From Hawksworthiomyces lignivorus (lineage: Eukaryota; Ascomycota; Sordariomycetes; Ophiostomatales; Ophiostomataceae): a stretch of DNA of 64,000 nt. Positions within the stretch are counted from its first letter, which is position 1. The number at the start of each line of letters is the position of its first letter. Positions 45,943 to 55,676 of this stretch are shown in pieces. The stretch is from NCBI GenBank assembly GCA_002917075.1, contig NTMA01000061.1, positions 182,271 through 246,270 on the forward strand. The letters are read 5' to 3'. The position numbers and the translations under genes are program-made. The notes under the pieces were generated by a model. The model was not told the origin of the DNA and searched no databases. It worked only from the letters and a program-made list of their open reading frames with translations.

Positions 45943-47477
45943 AGGAAAGCGGTGTATTGAGATTTTTTTTTGGTGTTTCAATTTTGCCATGATTAATAGT
46001 AATTACATGGGAGAGCAAAGCGCTTTTCTCCTCAAACTGTAATACCATGTTTTATCATACAGGATGATATTTTCCCCCTTTTCGCTCGTACTTAGCTTGC
46101 GAATTTTCCCACACTTACCCATTTTCATTCATTGTTCATAGTTTTTGTATTTGTTCTTCTCTTTTCCTAATAGCTGAGCCTCTTTTTGTCCTTCCGGACT
46201 CTATTCTCCGCGGTGTATACAATAGAAAAGGGGGCATTGCAGCCATTCTTAGCGCTCAGCAAAATAGAAATGACGTAGATGACATACATATCGAAACCGG
46301 AGTGTGGTTGTATTCATTAACAAATAAATCAAGACACCAAGTAAACTTATCACAGCACAAGAATGCTTTAGGCGCTCGTGTATAAATTTGTGCCAACCGT
46401 AGCCCGGATGAGCTCTCCCGTTCCCTTTCGGAACGTGCACCAAGAGTTTTCCAAAATCCAGTCTACAGCAGAAGGTTTTTGTTTCAGATACACGAGCCGC
46501 ACAAAATCGCTTAACGTCAGTTCATGCACGCTCTTTGCAAGCTTTACTGTGTTTATGAAATTACAACATCTCGCCATCGCCGTTCCTGTTTTTGGCATCC
46601 AGCTCAAAGGGTCTCCGAGGATGCTCATCTGATCGACAATGCCGCTCTCTAAAGTTCAACTTCGTTTTGATCCTACAACAGATGTGATCTCATAAGGTCA
46701 TTTCTATTGGAATGCACGCTTTCTTAGATTGGAAGGCCAATGACGAAATCAATTCACATATTTGGAGTTAGACGCGTTATTCCCAATTTTTTTTTTCTCT
46801 TCACTTATTAACGGCCTGAGATAAGAGCTATCTTACCTACTGGGCGGCCACAGCCGTTCGATTGCTCCGTTCGCTTGCGGCTGAGGGCATCCCAGGAAAA
46901 TGTGGACACGAAGAGCAAATAACCTCTTCATATGTGCGTATCTACGAAGTGGTGGGCCTCATAAATTGCAATATGGAGGCGCCAAGGTACTCTCTTAGGG
47001 GTCAAGACTTGACCTCCGTTGTTGAATATGAGCCTTACGGAAGTGAATTTGAACGTAGTAGAAAGTGGCGACTCTGACCAGCCGAGAAGCTCATTTGTCT
47101 CCCTTTCATCTGGAAGAATTGGCGATGCCAGTTCACTCCGAGAACAGCTCGAAGAGGAGAAATAGACAAGAGAACCGAAGGCGATATCCGAGAGGATTCA
47201 GAGATAACTCGGGAAGAAAACAACCACTCGTCATGTATCGCTCTGAGGAACTGAGAAGCCGTAGAAGTATTAAAGACTGAGTCGGTCGCCTTATTTGTGA
47301 GTTGAAAAGAAGTCTTGTCGTCCCTATCCGCTCTTCAGTTTCTTTTGCCTCTCTCATCCTTGGGTTCACAGTCGTTTCGGTCCGTCCGGTCTGTCTCTCA
47401 CTTTTGATATTTCCTTCCTCTCCCTTCCTTTCTCTCGCTTTGTCATTTTTCAACCTTTCCTCTCATTCTCATTTACA
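45943..47477. other. Intergenic region with the cellobiohydrolase promoter
   Basis: No gene is supported. An 86-codon minus-strand frame (46368-46628) is protein-like in composition but has no motif. The last 200 bases are rich in CT, a common leader for highly expressed fungal genes, and end CATTTACAATG. Confidence 0.5.
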
Positions 47478-49031
47478 ATGTACCGTTCCTCGCTAGCTGC
47501 TCTCTCTTTCGCCGCTGTAGTGCTTGGCCAGCAGGTCGGCACTCAGACGGCCGAGAAGCACCCCTCGCTGCCGATCCAGGCCTGCACTGCCTCCGGCTGC
47601 ACCAAGGAGAGCACCGCCGTCGTCCTCGACGCCAACTGGCGCTGGACCCACGTCACGAGCGGTTATGCCAACTGCTATGACGGCCAGAAGTGGAATGCCA
47701 CTGCCTGCCCGGATGCTAAGACCTGCGCGACCAACTGCGCCGTCGACGGCGCCGACTACGAAAAGACGTACGGCATCAGCACGCCGTCGGACGGCGCGCT
47801 CAAGCTGCAGTTCGTCACCAAGAACGAGAACGGCGCCAACGTTGGGTCGCGCGTCTACCTGATGGCCGACGACAGCAAGTACCGCATGTTCAACCTGCTG
47901 AACAAGGAGTTCACCTTTGACGTCGACGTCAGCAACCTGCCGTGCGGCCTGAACGGCGCCGTCTACTTCAGCGAGATGATGGAGGACGGCGGCATGGCCA
48001 AGTACAGCGGCAACAAGGCCGGTGCCAAGTACGGCACGGGCTACTGCGACAGCCAGTGCCCCCGCGATCTCAAGTTCATCAACGGCGAGGCCAACGTGGA
48101 CGGCTGGTCGGGCAGCCCCAGCGACCCCGACTCGGGCGCCGGCAAGTTCGGCTCCTGCTGCGCCGAGATGGACATCTGGGAGGCCAACCTCGACGCGGCC
48201 GCCTACACGCCGCACCCCTGCAAGGTGTCTGAGCAGACGCGCTGTGAGTCCGACACGGACTGCGGCGTGGGCGACGCGAACCGCCACGCCGGCATGTGCG
48301 ACCCCGACGGCTGCGACTTCAACTCGTACCGCATGGGCAACACCGACTTCTACGGCACGGGCAAGACGGTCGACACCAGCAAGCCCTTTACCATCGTGAC
48401 GCAGTTTGTCACCGCCGACGGCACCGACACGGGCCCCCTGTCGCGCATCAACCGCTTCTACGTGCAGGGCGGCAAGGTCATCGCCAACTCGCCGGCCGCC
48501 GTGCAGGGCATCGACCCCGTCAACTATATCTCGGACGACTTCTGCAAGCAGCAGAAGACCGTCTTCGACGACAACAACTACTTTGCCACCGTCGGCGGCC
48601 TGACCGGCATGGGCAAGTCGCTGCAGAACATGGTGCTCGTGCTGAGCGTGTGGGACGACCAGTACGTGCTTCTCTCCCGGTTTTTATTTTCTCTTTCTCC
48701 TCCCTCACTCCTCCCTCACTCCTCCCTCACTCATCTCTGCCAACTCTCCCGAGTCTGACTAACTCTCACCAGCGCCGTCTCCATGAACTGGCTCGACAGC
48801 CACTTCCCCACCAACCTGCCGGCCACCAACCCCGGCGTCGCGCGCGGTCGCTGCGACCCTGACGCTGGCGTGCCCAAGACGGTCGAGGGCGCCCATCCGG
48901 ATGCCTCCGTCATCTACTCCAACATCAAGGTACGTGCTCTTCCATAGTCTCCATCCTCTCTAGAAGTGGACGGCTTGCTGACTCTCTCCTACTAGGTCGG
49001 CACTCTGAACTCGACCTTTGCTGCCAAATAA
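47478..49031 (+). CDS. cbh1: GH7 cellobiohydrolase, catalytic module only
   Basis: Exons are 47478..48661, 48773..48929 and 48996..49031, in phase, giving 458 aa. The signal peptide is [17 protein letters not shown]. The mature protein starts [14 protein letters not shown], so pyroglutamate is likely. The catalytic signature EMDIWEAN places the nucleophile at E230, with D232 and the acid/base at E235, almost the numbering of Trichoderma Cel7A. Loop sequences ([33 protein letters not shown]) and length fit a cellobiohydrolase rather than the shorter GH7 endoglucanases. The protein ends TLNSTFAAK, with no linker and no CBM1. It is secreted and processively cleaves cellulose from reducing ends. 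The first intron carries an 11-bp tandem repeat. Expression is probably controlled by cellulose inducers and carbon repression (family knowledge). Confidence 0.95.
48697..48729 (+). repeat. 11-bp tandem repeat inside GH7 intron 1
   Basis: Three perfect copies of CTCCTCCCTCA within the 111-nt intron. They form a pyrimidine-rich tract upstream of the branch site (CTAAC) and acceptor. Confidence 0.9.
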
Positions 49032-49412
49032 GCAGGTGGCTAGCGACGAAAAGAGAATTCATTGCCTTACAGTTCATTGTAACATAATGCACAGTCTATC
49101 GTTTACAGAGGATGGCCTCATAACAGAGTTTAGAGTGGCGTAATTTCATGCATGGTGTAGTATATAATAATTCATTCGTTCAACCTTATTTTCCGCTCTT
49201 AGACCAAAGCTGTGAGTTTCAATGTAAAAGGAGTGTAAAACCATTTCCCAAAGCACCAGTAACAATGACCATGACCATGTAAATGACTAATTCTAAAAAA
49301 ATGTTGATCGTATGCAAATTCCAAAAAAAAGGAAAAAAAAGTGAGACCACAAGAAATCATTGCAGCCATGCAATTTCAAATATTATGAAATATCAAAGAA
49401 TAATTAACCTCC
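49032..49412. other. Shared 3' region of two convergent genes
   Basis: An AT-rich 381-bp spacer between the GH7 stop and the stop of the But2-domain gene. It contains A-rich runs suited to polyadenylation on the plus strand. No gene is seen. Confidence 0.6.
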
Positions 49413-50135
49413 TTAGCAGTTCGTCGTCAGATACACGCCGGCCAACGGGCTATTCTGGTTATCGAACTCGACGTTTGCCGACTGGCCCGTCCACGACGCG
49501 ATGCTGAAGACGAACGCCAAGTTGTTCTCGCAGCTCTCCGAGTTGATCACGACCGTCGAGCCGGGCGACGCCGACGCGGTGCCGAACAGGCCCTGGCCGG
49601 GCGCGAGCTGGGTGGGGAACGAGTTGAAGGTGAAGGAATTTCCGGTCTTGATGGCGGCTGGGTTGTTCCGCAGAACCGTAGTGACGTTGAGCTGCGGCGA
49701 GGCGCCGACGTTGCTGCCCACGTACGACGAGATGTGGTAGCCCGGCGGAAATGTGAAGGCCAGCTGGCAGGCGTACGAGCCTGGGGCGATGCCCTGGAAG
49801 CCGACGAGCTCGTACAGGCGGCTGCGGGCGGCTGCGTGAGGGGGGACAGCATTGTTAGCAGACTATGAACACGGAACACTAACAGAGATGCAAGGCCAGA
49901 AGGAGAAAGAAAGAAAGAACATACCACCATTGGAGACAGTCTGGGCAACATGGAAGTCGCCGGTGGTGCCAACAGTGTTAGGGAACACTTTGTTGGGCTC
50001 GGCCTCCGACAGCTGCTGCAGAATGGTCGGGTAGTACGTGGTGCCGCAGCGCGGCGCGACCTCAGCGGGGGTAGGTACGGCAGCCACCAGACCGGCAAGG
50101 AGGCCGAAGATGGAGAAGGCAGCAAAGGACTTCAT
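49413..50135 (-). CDS. Secreted But2-domain protein (ubiquitin 3-binding But2 C-terminal type)
   Basis: The two-exon model is complement(49413..49831, 49925..50135) with a 93-nt intron, giving 209 aa. The signal peptide is MKSFAAFSIFGLLAGLVAAV, followed by PTPAEVAPRCGTTYYPTILQ, the usual opening of this fungal family. The But2-type beta-sandwich domain includes VGFQGIAPGSYACQLAFTFP and GYHISSYVG. The C-terminus (SWTGQSANVEFDNQNSPLAG then YLTTNC) is also typical, and three or four Cys could pair. The domain is named after an S. pombe Uba3-binding protein, but these short secreted fungal proteins are extracellular and their function is unknown. It is convergent with the GH7 gene, so co-regulation during plant-material growth is possible but unproven. 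Confidence 0.85.
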
Positions 50136-52468
50136 GTTAGATGTATATTGTATAAGGTGATTTATTTTGTGAAGATGTGTTGAATTGATTGTAATATAAG
50201 AGCGAATTAATGAAGAGATGAAGATGTGGTTGGACGGGAGGATCAGAGATGCATTGACAAGATGCGAGAGCTGCCTTCTTCTCTTATACTTTCTTTCTTT
50301 TCTTGCCTCCTCTTCCTCTCGCTTACTCACTAGCAGTCATGAAAATAGCAAAGAGCTTAAAATAAAGTAACCATGTGCTCTCTGGCAGTGCCTCAATGTG
50401 CGTGTTCCAGTGTGTGCGGGCAATGAGCCTCAAGCAAGGCAGAAGGGAGCGCGATGTACGGGAAGCATGAGTCCGCCACTGGCTGTCTCCTGTTTGCGGC
50501 CCTCTCTTAACAACTCTATTAAGAGACTCGAACATCTTGGCACGCCTCTGAGAACATAGCCTCTGTTCTTCTTTCTTTTTTTCAATAAGCGTCTGCCGAG
50601 GCCTGGGCCGGCCTGCTTTCCATCACTACACGAAATACAAGAAAGATGGCAAGGTAGGTCAGACAAACCGGTCTCTGTCTCACAACCCGAGCTCTATTAT
50701 TAGGAGACATAAGGCTGTCTTTTGTTGCTGGCAGCACTAACTGCATCAGCCCCGAAGGGCTTTATCAATGTAGCCAAGATATAAGGTATTTTCAATGAAA
50801 AAGAACTCAGAAAGGAGAGGCATAGTATCTTGGCTACATGTCGCGCTGGCATAGTGCCGCTGCTGCTCAATAAATCTGTCCCAAAAAGAGCATATTTTGC
50901 TGGCCGGTAGGGGATCGATCTCATAGTAGAGACAAATTCGCTACTTTTTTAGAGTTCTGCTGAGCCTTAGACAGCGTCACGATGCCGAGAGAGGCGCTTG
51001 GGACAAGAATAAAAGAAGCATATTTCTGCTGCCGATCACCGGCATCCTTTCGACTTGGATCTCACTTCTTCTCTTTTTTCATATTTTCAGCCAATCTTAC
51101 CCTCTAGGACCTGGTGATCGATCGGTCCACTTGATAGGATTACATCATGCAATTGTGTCTGGTGATGAAAGCGAGAAGGTAACCGAGAGGCACAACAAGC
51201 AGGGAGAGACAGGAAAAGCAGTGGCGTATATGCCAAGCGGAAGGTTACGTAAAAAAGAGAACAAATCAATAAGACCAGCACATCAAAATAATAACGTTGT
51301 GCATGCATTTTCAGACTGTATTCAACTAATGCTGGCTAATGGGGTTTGCGCCGGTTAGGCCGCATCGTGAGAGTACATGGCTGCGGCAGGATGTCATGAA
51401 AACAACCTCGGGTATGTGCTAGGCTCTGACCATAACCATGCTTGGCGCAACAGGGAAAAGGCAATCTCAAGTTGTTAGCAGCATCTCTAATGTCGCTACA
51501 AGTTCGTGTCGCGCGCAAGTACCGGTGTGGGCATTTCTGGGTTACAAGCTTGCACATTGCTCTTGTGGGGAAATGCAACCAAGACGGTGGGAACCGGAGC
51601 TGCTGCGGTCGGGTCACGCCAGAATCCAGGCCAGTCTTGAAGGATGGTGTTTTCGTAAAGGAGAGGGTAATACGGCCAATCGCGTGAAGTCGTATTGAGC
51701 CCATTCGCCATGGCTCCAATGAGAGGAATTCGGAGAAACTGCCATGAGGGGGGTGAGGCTGTACATTCTTTTTGTCTCTCTTTTGGCACTTGTCCAGCTC
51801 GGGGCCTTTGGCATCCACCAAACAACTGCAAATCTGCAGCTCGAAGCCTTACCGGGTTAAGCTATCTAAAAATAAATCTAAAACAGGTCCAAGCTACTGT
51901 TTGCACTTATGTTTTGTGCTTGTCGCTATCGTCGGACGGTTGAGATACTGTGCAGCCGCAGGCGGTGAATATGTTCTGGGCTGCCTTAAACGGCCGGCTG
52001 AGAAATTCAACCATTTGTGCACACCAAAGGTATGGTCCTGCGGCTGACGTCTTCTTCCCGCTTCCTGGAACATGAAAATATGCCGGGAAGCTCGGGATGG
52101 TGCACCTTTTGGAGCACAACGCGCCACCTCCACAATTTTTTTTCCTATTTGCATGAAGAGTCTTGGAGCTTGAATCAGATGTGCAGAGAAGGGAAGCCTG
52201 AATCCTTCGTAGGCTCGACGTCGAATGACCAACGTCCTGCTGTCCCACGTTGCGCCTTAGCTAGGCTGTGTTCGCAGTAGCGAAATAACAAAAGAAAGCA
52301 CCTCCTGCAAGTAAAAATAAGCTACGAGGACCTGCCTGTGTGCGGAGTTGATCCCGCAAGCAGAACTCGCACGTGCGTGTAAGAGAAGAGCGCATAGGTA
52401 GCTAGGAAGTGACAGCTAGTTGATGGGGATGGGCAAGACACGGCGAGGCTATATGACTGTGAGCCGTC
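50136..52468. other. Intergenic region with a foldback
   Basis: About 2.3 kb with no supported gene. Open frames of 75-160 codons around 51340-52250 have overlapping counterparts on both strands and no motif. It contains an inverted repeat at 50768-50839. Confidence 0.5.
50768..50839. repeat. 14-bp perfect inverted repeat
   Basis: ATGTAGCCAAGATA at 50768-50781 is matched by its reverse complement at 50826-50839, with a 44-nt spacer. Weaker similarity continues outward (GGCAGCACTA on the left, TAGTGCCGCTGC on the right). This could be a foldback remnant or a structured transcript end. Confidence 0.75.
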
Positions 52469-53206
52469 TCAGAGATGAAGACCCTCTTCGTCGTCGTCGT
52501 CGTCATTCTCATGACTATCACCGTTCTGCGAGAGCCCAAGGCGCTCCTCTAGAGCACGTCGCAGCTGCTCGTCGGTCAAGCTGCCGCCAGTCGGCGCTGC
52601 TGAGAATGCCTGGCCGGGGACGGCGTCCATGTGCAGCTGGCCGTTTCGGATAGTCCCTGTCTGGAATGTGCCGTCGGTCCACGGGTTGCCCGTCGTGGAC
52701 GACGATGGCGGCGGTGCAGCATGGCTTCCGTTGCTGGCTGGCTGTTCCCCATTTGCCGTCGCTGCTGCAGCGGCAGTCCCTGGCTCGTCACCCGGCGCGG
52801 CGGCGACCGTCTGGTGGGCGGCCGCCAGAGCCGAGCCGGTGCGCGAGGCGCGCTGCTCGGCCTCGGCCTGCTGCTGGTCGGCCTCCTCTTTGCTCTGGAA
52901 CTCGGTCCAGCTGGCGCCGCGGTGCTCGACCTCGGCGCGCACCAGGCGCAGCTGCTCGAGCTTGCGCTCGATGACGACCAGGTTCTCCTGGATGGCCTCG
53001 ACGCAGTCTGGGTCCGGCGCCTCCACGGACGATCCCAGGACGGCGGTCGTGCCCTTGGCGTAGGGCAGCAGCTGCTCGTTGGAGTAGTCGAGGTGGGCGA
53101 TATCATTGCGGATCTCGAGCACCTTGAGATGCAAGCTAGAGAGCGAGAGGTCCTTGATGGCCTCGGCGAAGCGTGCCGGGCTGATGGGGAGAGACTCAGA
53201 AGACAT
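52469..53206 (-). CDS. Tma17-like proteasome assembly chaperone
   Basis: A single exon of 245 aa. The N-terminal 115 residues form a coiled-coil helical hairpin (EAIKDLSLSSLHLKVLEIRN, IAHLDYSNEQLLPYA, CVEAIQENLVVIERKLEQLR, EVEHRG). Its pattern of SN..L..Y, then EN.VV, then EVE.R, matches fungal Tma17/Adc17, which promotes Rpt6-Rpt3 pairing in proteasome base assembly under stress. The remainder is low-complexity (Ala/Gln/Pro-rich) with an NPWTDGTFQTG segment, an amphipathic helix (LTDEQLRRALEERLGL) and a run of Asp before EEGLHL. Some databases label this group a secondary alcohol dehydrogenase; nothing in the sequence supports that label. It is cytosolic or nuclear. It diverges from the rhomboid gene across about 500 bp. 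Confidence 0.6.
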   Translation of the reverse strand: MSSESLPISPARFAEAIKDLSLSSLHLKVLEIRNDIAHLDYSNEQLLPYAKGTTAVLGSSVEAPDPDCVEAIQENLVVIERKLEQLRLVRAEVEHRGASWTEFQSKEEADQQQAEAEQRASRTGSALAAAHQTVAAAPGDEPGTAAAAATANGEQPASNGSHAAPPPSSSTTGNPWTDGTFQTGTIRNGQLHMDAVPGQAFSAAPTGGSLTDEQLRRALEERLGLSQNGDSHENDDDDDEEGLHL

Positions 53207-53711
53207 CGTGACAGTACGAAGTAGTGTTTATGGTAATACTGGTCCTTGAGAGAAGTTTCTTGGATGATGTGTTTCCAACGAACAACGTAAACGGCCTGAG
53301 ATGAAGAAGACGCCACACATATAAGAGAAGCCAGCACACCCTATGTTTCTCTGTATTCCGTCCAGCATTCGCGTCGTAGAGCTGCCTGAAGCTTCGCCAA
53401 TTTGGTGGGGTAAAGCACTAAAAAGAAAGCCGCCGGATTATCAAATCACCGGCCGAGCTTTTTGTCATTCCCCCTCTCCCTGCCGCCGCCGTTCCAATTG
53501 CGGCAGCTCCCCAAAAATCAGCTGTTAATTGTTAGTACTGCGGCCGCTAAAAAAAAAAAAATCATAACTTGCGCCAGTCGACCGCAAACTGCGAAAAGCG
53601 CATATCGCCCTTCGGAGAAGGAGCAAAAGGAACTGCCCGGAACAATATACTATGATATGATATGACCATTGCTGTTCTGCACATCTGGTTGCACAGGCGC
53701 ACAGCTGCACG
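53207..53711. promoter_or_regulatory. Bidirectional promoter region
   Basis: 505 bp separate the start of the Tma17-like gene (minus) from that of the rhomboid gene (plus), so both promoters must lie here or overlap it. An A-run (about 53549-53561) and an ATGATATGATATGA direct repeat (about 53650-53664) are visible. No TATA box is convincing. Confidence 0.5.
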
Positions 53712-55676
53712 ATGAGTGTGCTACGAGGCGGGCTGTGTTCCGCCCTGCCTCGCATAGCGACGTCAAATGCCGAGACCCTCACAGCAAGGTCGGCCTTCAC
53801 CTCACACGGCCTGCGCCGGACACGGCCTCCTCCGCAGCTCGCACGCTTCTTCTCTGTCCGGAGCCTCCTCTCTAGCCGAGCGTGCTGCAGCTGGCAGGGA
53901 AGACTAGCCTCTTCTTCTACCCCACTCACGTCCTCCTCCTTGAACAGCAAGGCACGGCATGGGTCTGCGAGACCAATACTGCCGGCGTCCACTGCATCAC
54001 CTACCGCACTGCACGCGCGCCGCTCTCTCTTCACCTCCTCTGTCATCACCCACTACGTCGACCTGCCCCCCAACTATGACGACGCCGACGGCCTAGCGTT
54101 CCGCCGGCGCGGCGACCTCGACAAGCAAGAGGTCGCGGCCGTCTTCGGCCCCGGCATGAGCACGGCCGGCGCCAACCAGCTGCTGCGCATCCTGCACGGC
54201 CGGCGCGTGGCCGGCACGCTGGAAGACCCCGTGTACCACATGAACACGGCGGCGTTCCCGGCGGCCGAGGTGGCCACGGCGCTGGCGTACCTGCGGCGGA
54301 CCACGCCCGTGGACGAGCTGATCAACGCGGGGCTGCGGGCAGAGGACGAGCTGGCCGCGATCGAGGAGGCGGAGGAGGACGTACGAGCAGACGCCGCGGC
54401 AGCAGCGGGCGAGAAAGAGGGCGAGGCCCCGGCGGCGGCCGACCCGGCGGCGCTCAAGAAGCTGGCCGAGCACAAGTGGCGGGCGCGGCTGTTCCGGGAG
54501 CCGGCCAAGGACGGCAGCGGCAAGGATGGGGGCGGCGGCGGCGACGACGTGTACGGCGTGGGCGCGTTCGACGCGATCCGGGCGCGCAACCGCGCCAAGT
54601 TCGAGGTGCGCGAGCGCGCGCGCGAGGCGGCGGAGGCGGCGCGGCGGGCGGCGCAGGAGAAGGAGTGGATGGAGCGCGGCGCCAAGGTGCGCGACCTGGC
54701 GACCGCCGAGGGCGGCAATGACGCCAGCGGCAGCGGCACCGCGGTCGCCCGCGAGATGAGCCCGCGCATGCAGCAGTGGGCGCTGGCGGCGACGTCGCCG
54801 CTGCAGGCGCCGCCGACCATGAGCCGGTGGCAGCGGCTGTGGCCGTCGTACGCGGCGGTGCTGGCGCTGGTCGTCGCCGGCGGCGTCTACGCGCAGTGCT
54901 ACTACGCGCCGCCGCCGCCGGACCGCCGCCTGTTTCCCTCTGTGGAGCCGGCCACGGCCACCGTCGTCGCCCTGGTGGCCGCCAACGCCCTGGCCTTTGC
55001 GCTGTGGCGCCTCCCGCCGCTGTGGCGCCTCATGAACCGCTACATGATCGTCGTGCCCGCCACGCCGCGGCCCCTCAGCCTGCTCGGCGCCATGTTCTCC
55101 CACCAAAAGGCCGGCCACCTGCTGGCCAACGCCGCCTTTCTGTGGTTCGTCGGCCTGCGCCTGCACGACGAGGCCGGCGGCCGCGCCGCCTTCTTGCAGA
55201 TCTACGCCACGTCCGGCGCCCTCGCCTTTCTCGCCAGCCTCACCAACATTGTCCTGCGCGGCCAGCTGCACCTGACCACCCTCGGCGCCTCCGGCGCCAT
55301 CTACGGCGTCACCACCGCCTACTTTGTCCTGCATAAGTTCGAGGGCTTCAAGATCCTCGGCCTGCCCCCTGACCCCTACGGCGGCGTCCAGGGCCTCGGC
55401 TTCGTCGGCCTCATGCTCGGCCTCAACCTGCTCACCGCCATGCGTGCCGAGCAGCGCCAAGTCGTCGACGTCGTCACCCACTTTGCCGGCATGGCCGTCG
55501 GCGCCGCCTTTGGCGAGTACCTGCGCCTCCAGCAGGCCGAGAAGGCCCGCGCCACGGCTGAAGGACGCCCGCCCCGCAGCCTCTGGGCCCTGCTGCTGGG
55601 CCGCGGTGAGCCCCGGGACAAGGCCGCCGCCGCTACCGGCGGCAGCAGCGACAGCAGCAGCAGTCCGTCGGCGTAA
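53712..55676 (+). CDS. Rhomboid intramembrane serine protease, mitochondrial type
   Basis: A single exon of 654 aa, extremely GC-rich. The N-terminus is Arg/Ser/Ala-rich without acidic residues (MSVLRGGLCSALPRIATSNA), like a mitochondrial presequence. A long soluble region follows, including an acidic and charged coiled-coil part (about residues 215-330). The membrane domain starts near residue 380 and carries FSHQKAGHLLANAAFLWFVG (His/Asn oxyanion region), LGASGAIYGV with nucleophile S527, and VVTHFAGMAVGAAFGEYL with catalytic H590, so the Ser-His dyad is intact. By family, the role is cleavage of inner-membrane substrates such as dynamin-like or peroxidase proteins. The C-terminus is Ser/Ala-rich and disordered. 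Confidence 0.9.
   Translation: MSVLRGGLCSALPRIATSNAETLTARSAFTSHGLRRTRPPPQLARFFSVRSLLSSRACCSWQGRLASSSTPLTSSSLNSKARHGSARPILPASTASPTALHARRSLFTSSVITHYVDLPPNYDDADGLAFRRRGDLDKQEVAAVFGPGMSTAGANQLLRILHGRRVAGTLEDPVYHMNTAAFPAAEVATALAYLRRTTPVDELINAGLRAEDELAAIEEAEEDVRADAAAAAGEKEGEAPAAADPAALKKLAEHKWRARLFREPAKDGSGKDGGGGGDDVYGVGAFDAIRARNRAKFEVRERAREAAEAARRAAQEKEWMERGAKVRDLATAEGGNDASGSGTAVAREMSPRMQQWALAATSPLQAPPTMSRWQRLWPSYAAVLALVVAGGVYAQCYYAPPPPDRRLFPSVEPATATVVALVAANALAFALWRLPPLWRLMNRYMIVVPATPRPLSLLGAMFSHQKAGHLLANAAFLWFVGLRLHDEAGGRAAFLQIYATSGALAFLASLTNIVLRGQLHLTTLGASGAIYGVTTAYFVLHKFEGFKILGLPPDPYGGVQGLGFVGLMLGLNLLTAMRAEQRQVVDVVTHFAGMAVGAAFGEYLRLQQAEKARATAEGRPPRSLWALLLGRGEPRDKAAAATGGSSDSSSSPSA

Noticed and set aside
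47493..48287. A 264-codon frame antisense to the GH7 gene
   Set aside because: It is the same GC-codon shadow effect; the sense frame is an unambiguous cellobiohydrolase.
50881..50960. tRNA-like wording (GGGGATCGATCTC) on the minus strand
   Set aside because: No TTCGA T-loop and no acceptor or anticodon stems that pair; not a tRNA.
51336..51831. Overlapping frames of 80-160 codons on both strands
   Set aside because: Both strands are open by chance in the same place and neither has a motif or codon pattern like the neighbours.
54074..54820. A second antisense frame (248 codons) over the rhomboid N-terminus
   Set aside because: Low-complexity Ser/Ala/Pro product, no motif, fully inside a strong sense gene.
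54093..55481. A 462-codon open frame on the minus strand opposite the rhomboid gene
   Set aside because: It is the mirror of GC-rich codons ending in G or C, which suppress stops on the opposite strand. Its product is Arg/Gly/Ala/Gln low complexity and the sense strand has an intact catalytic dyad.
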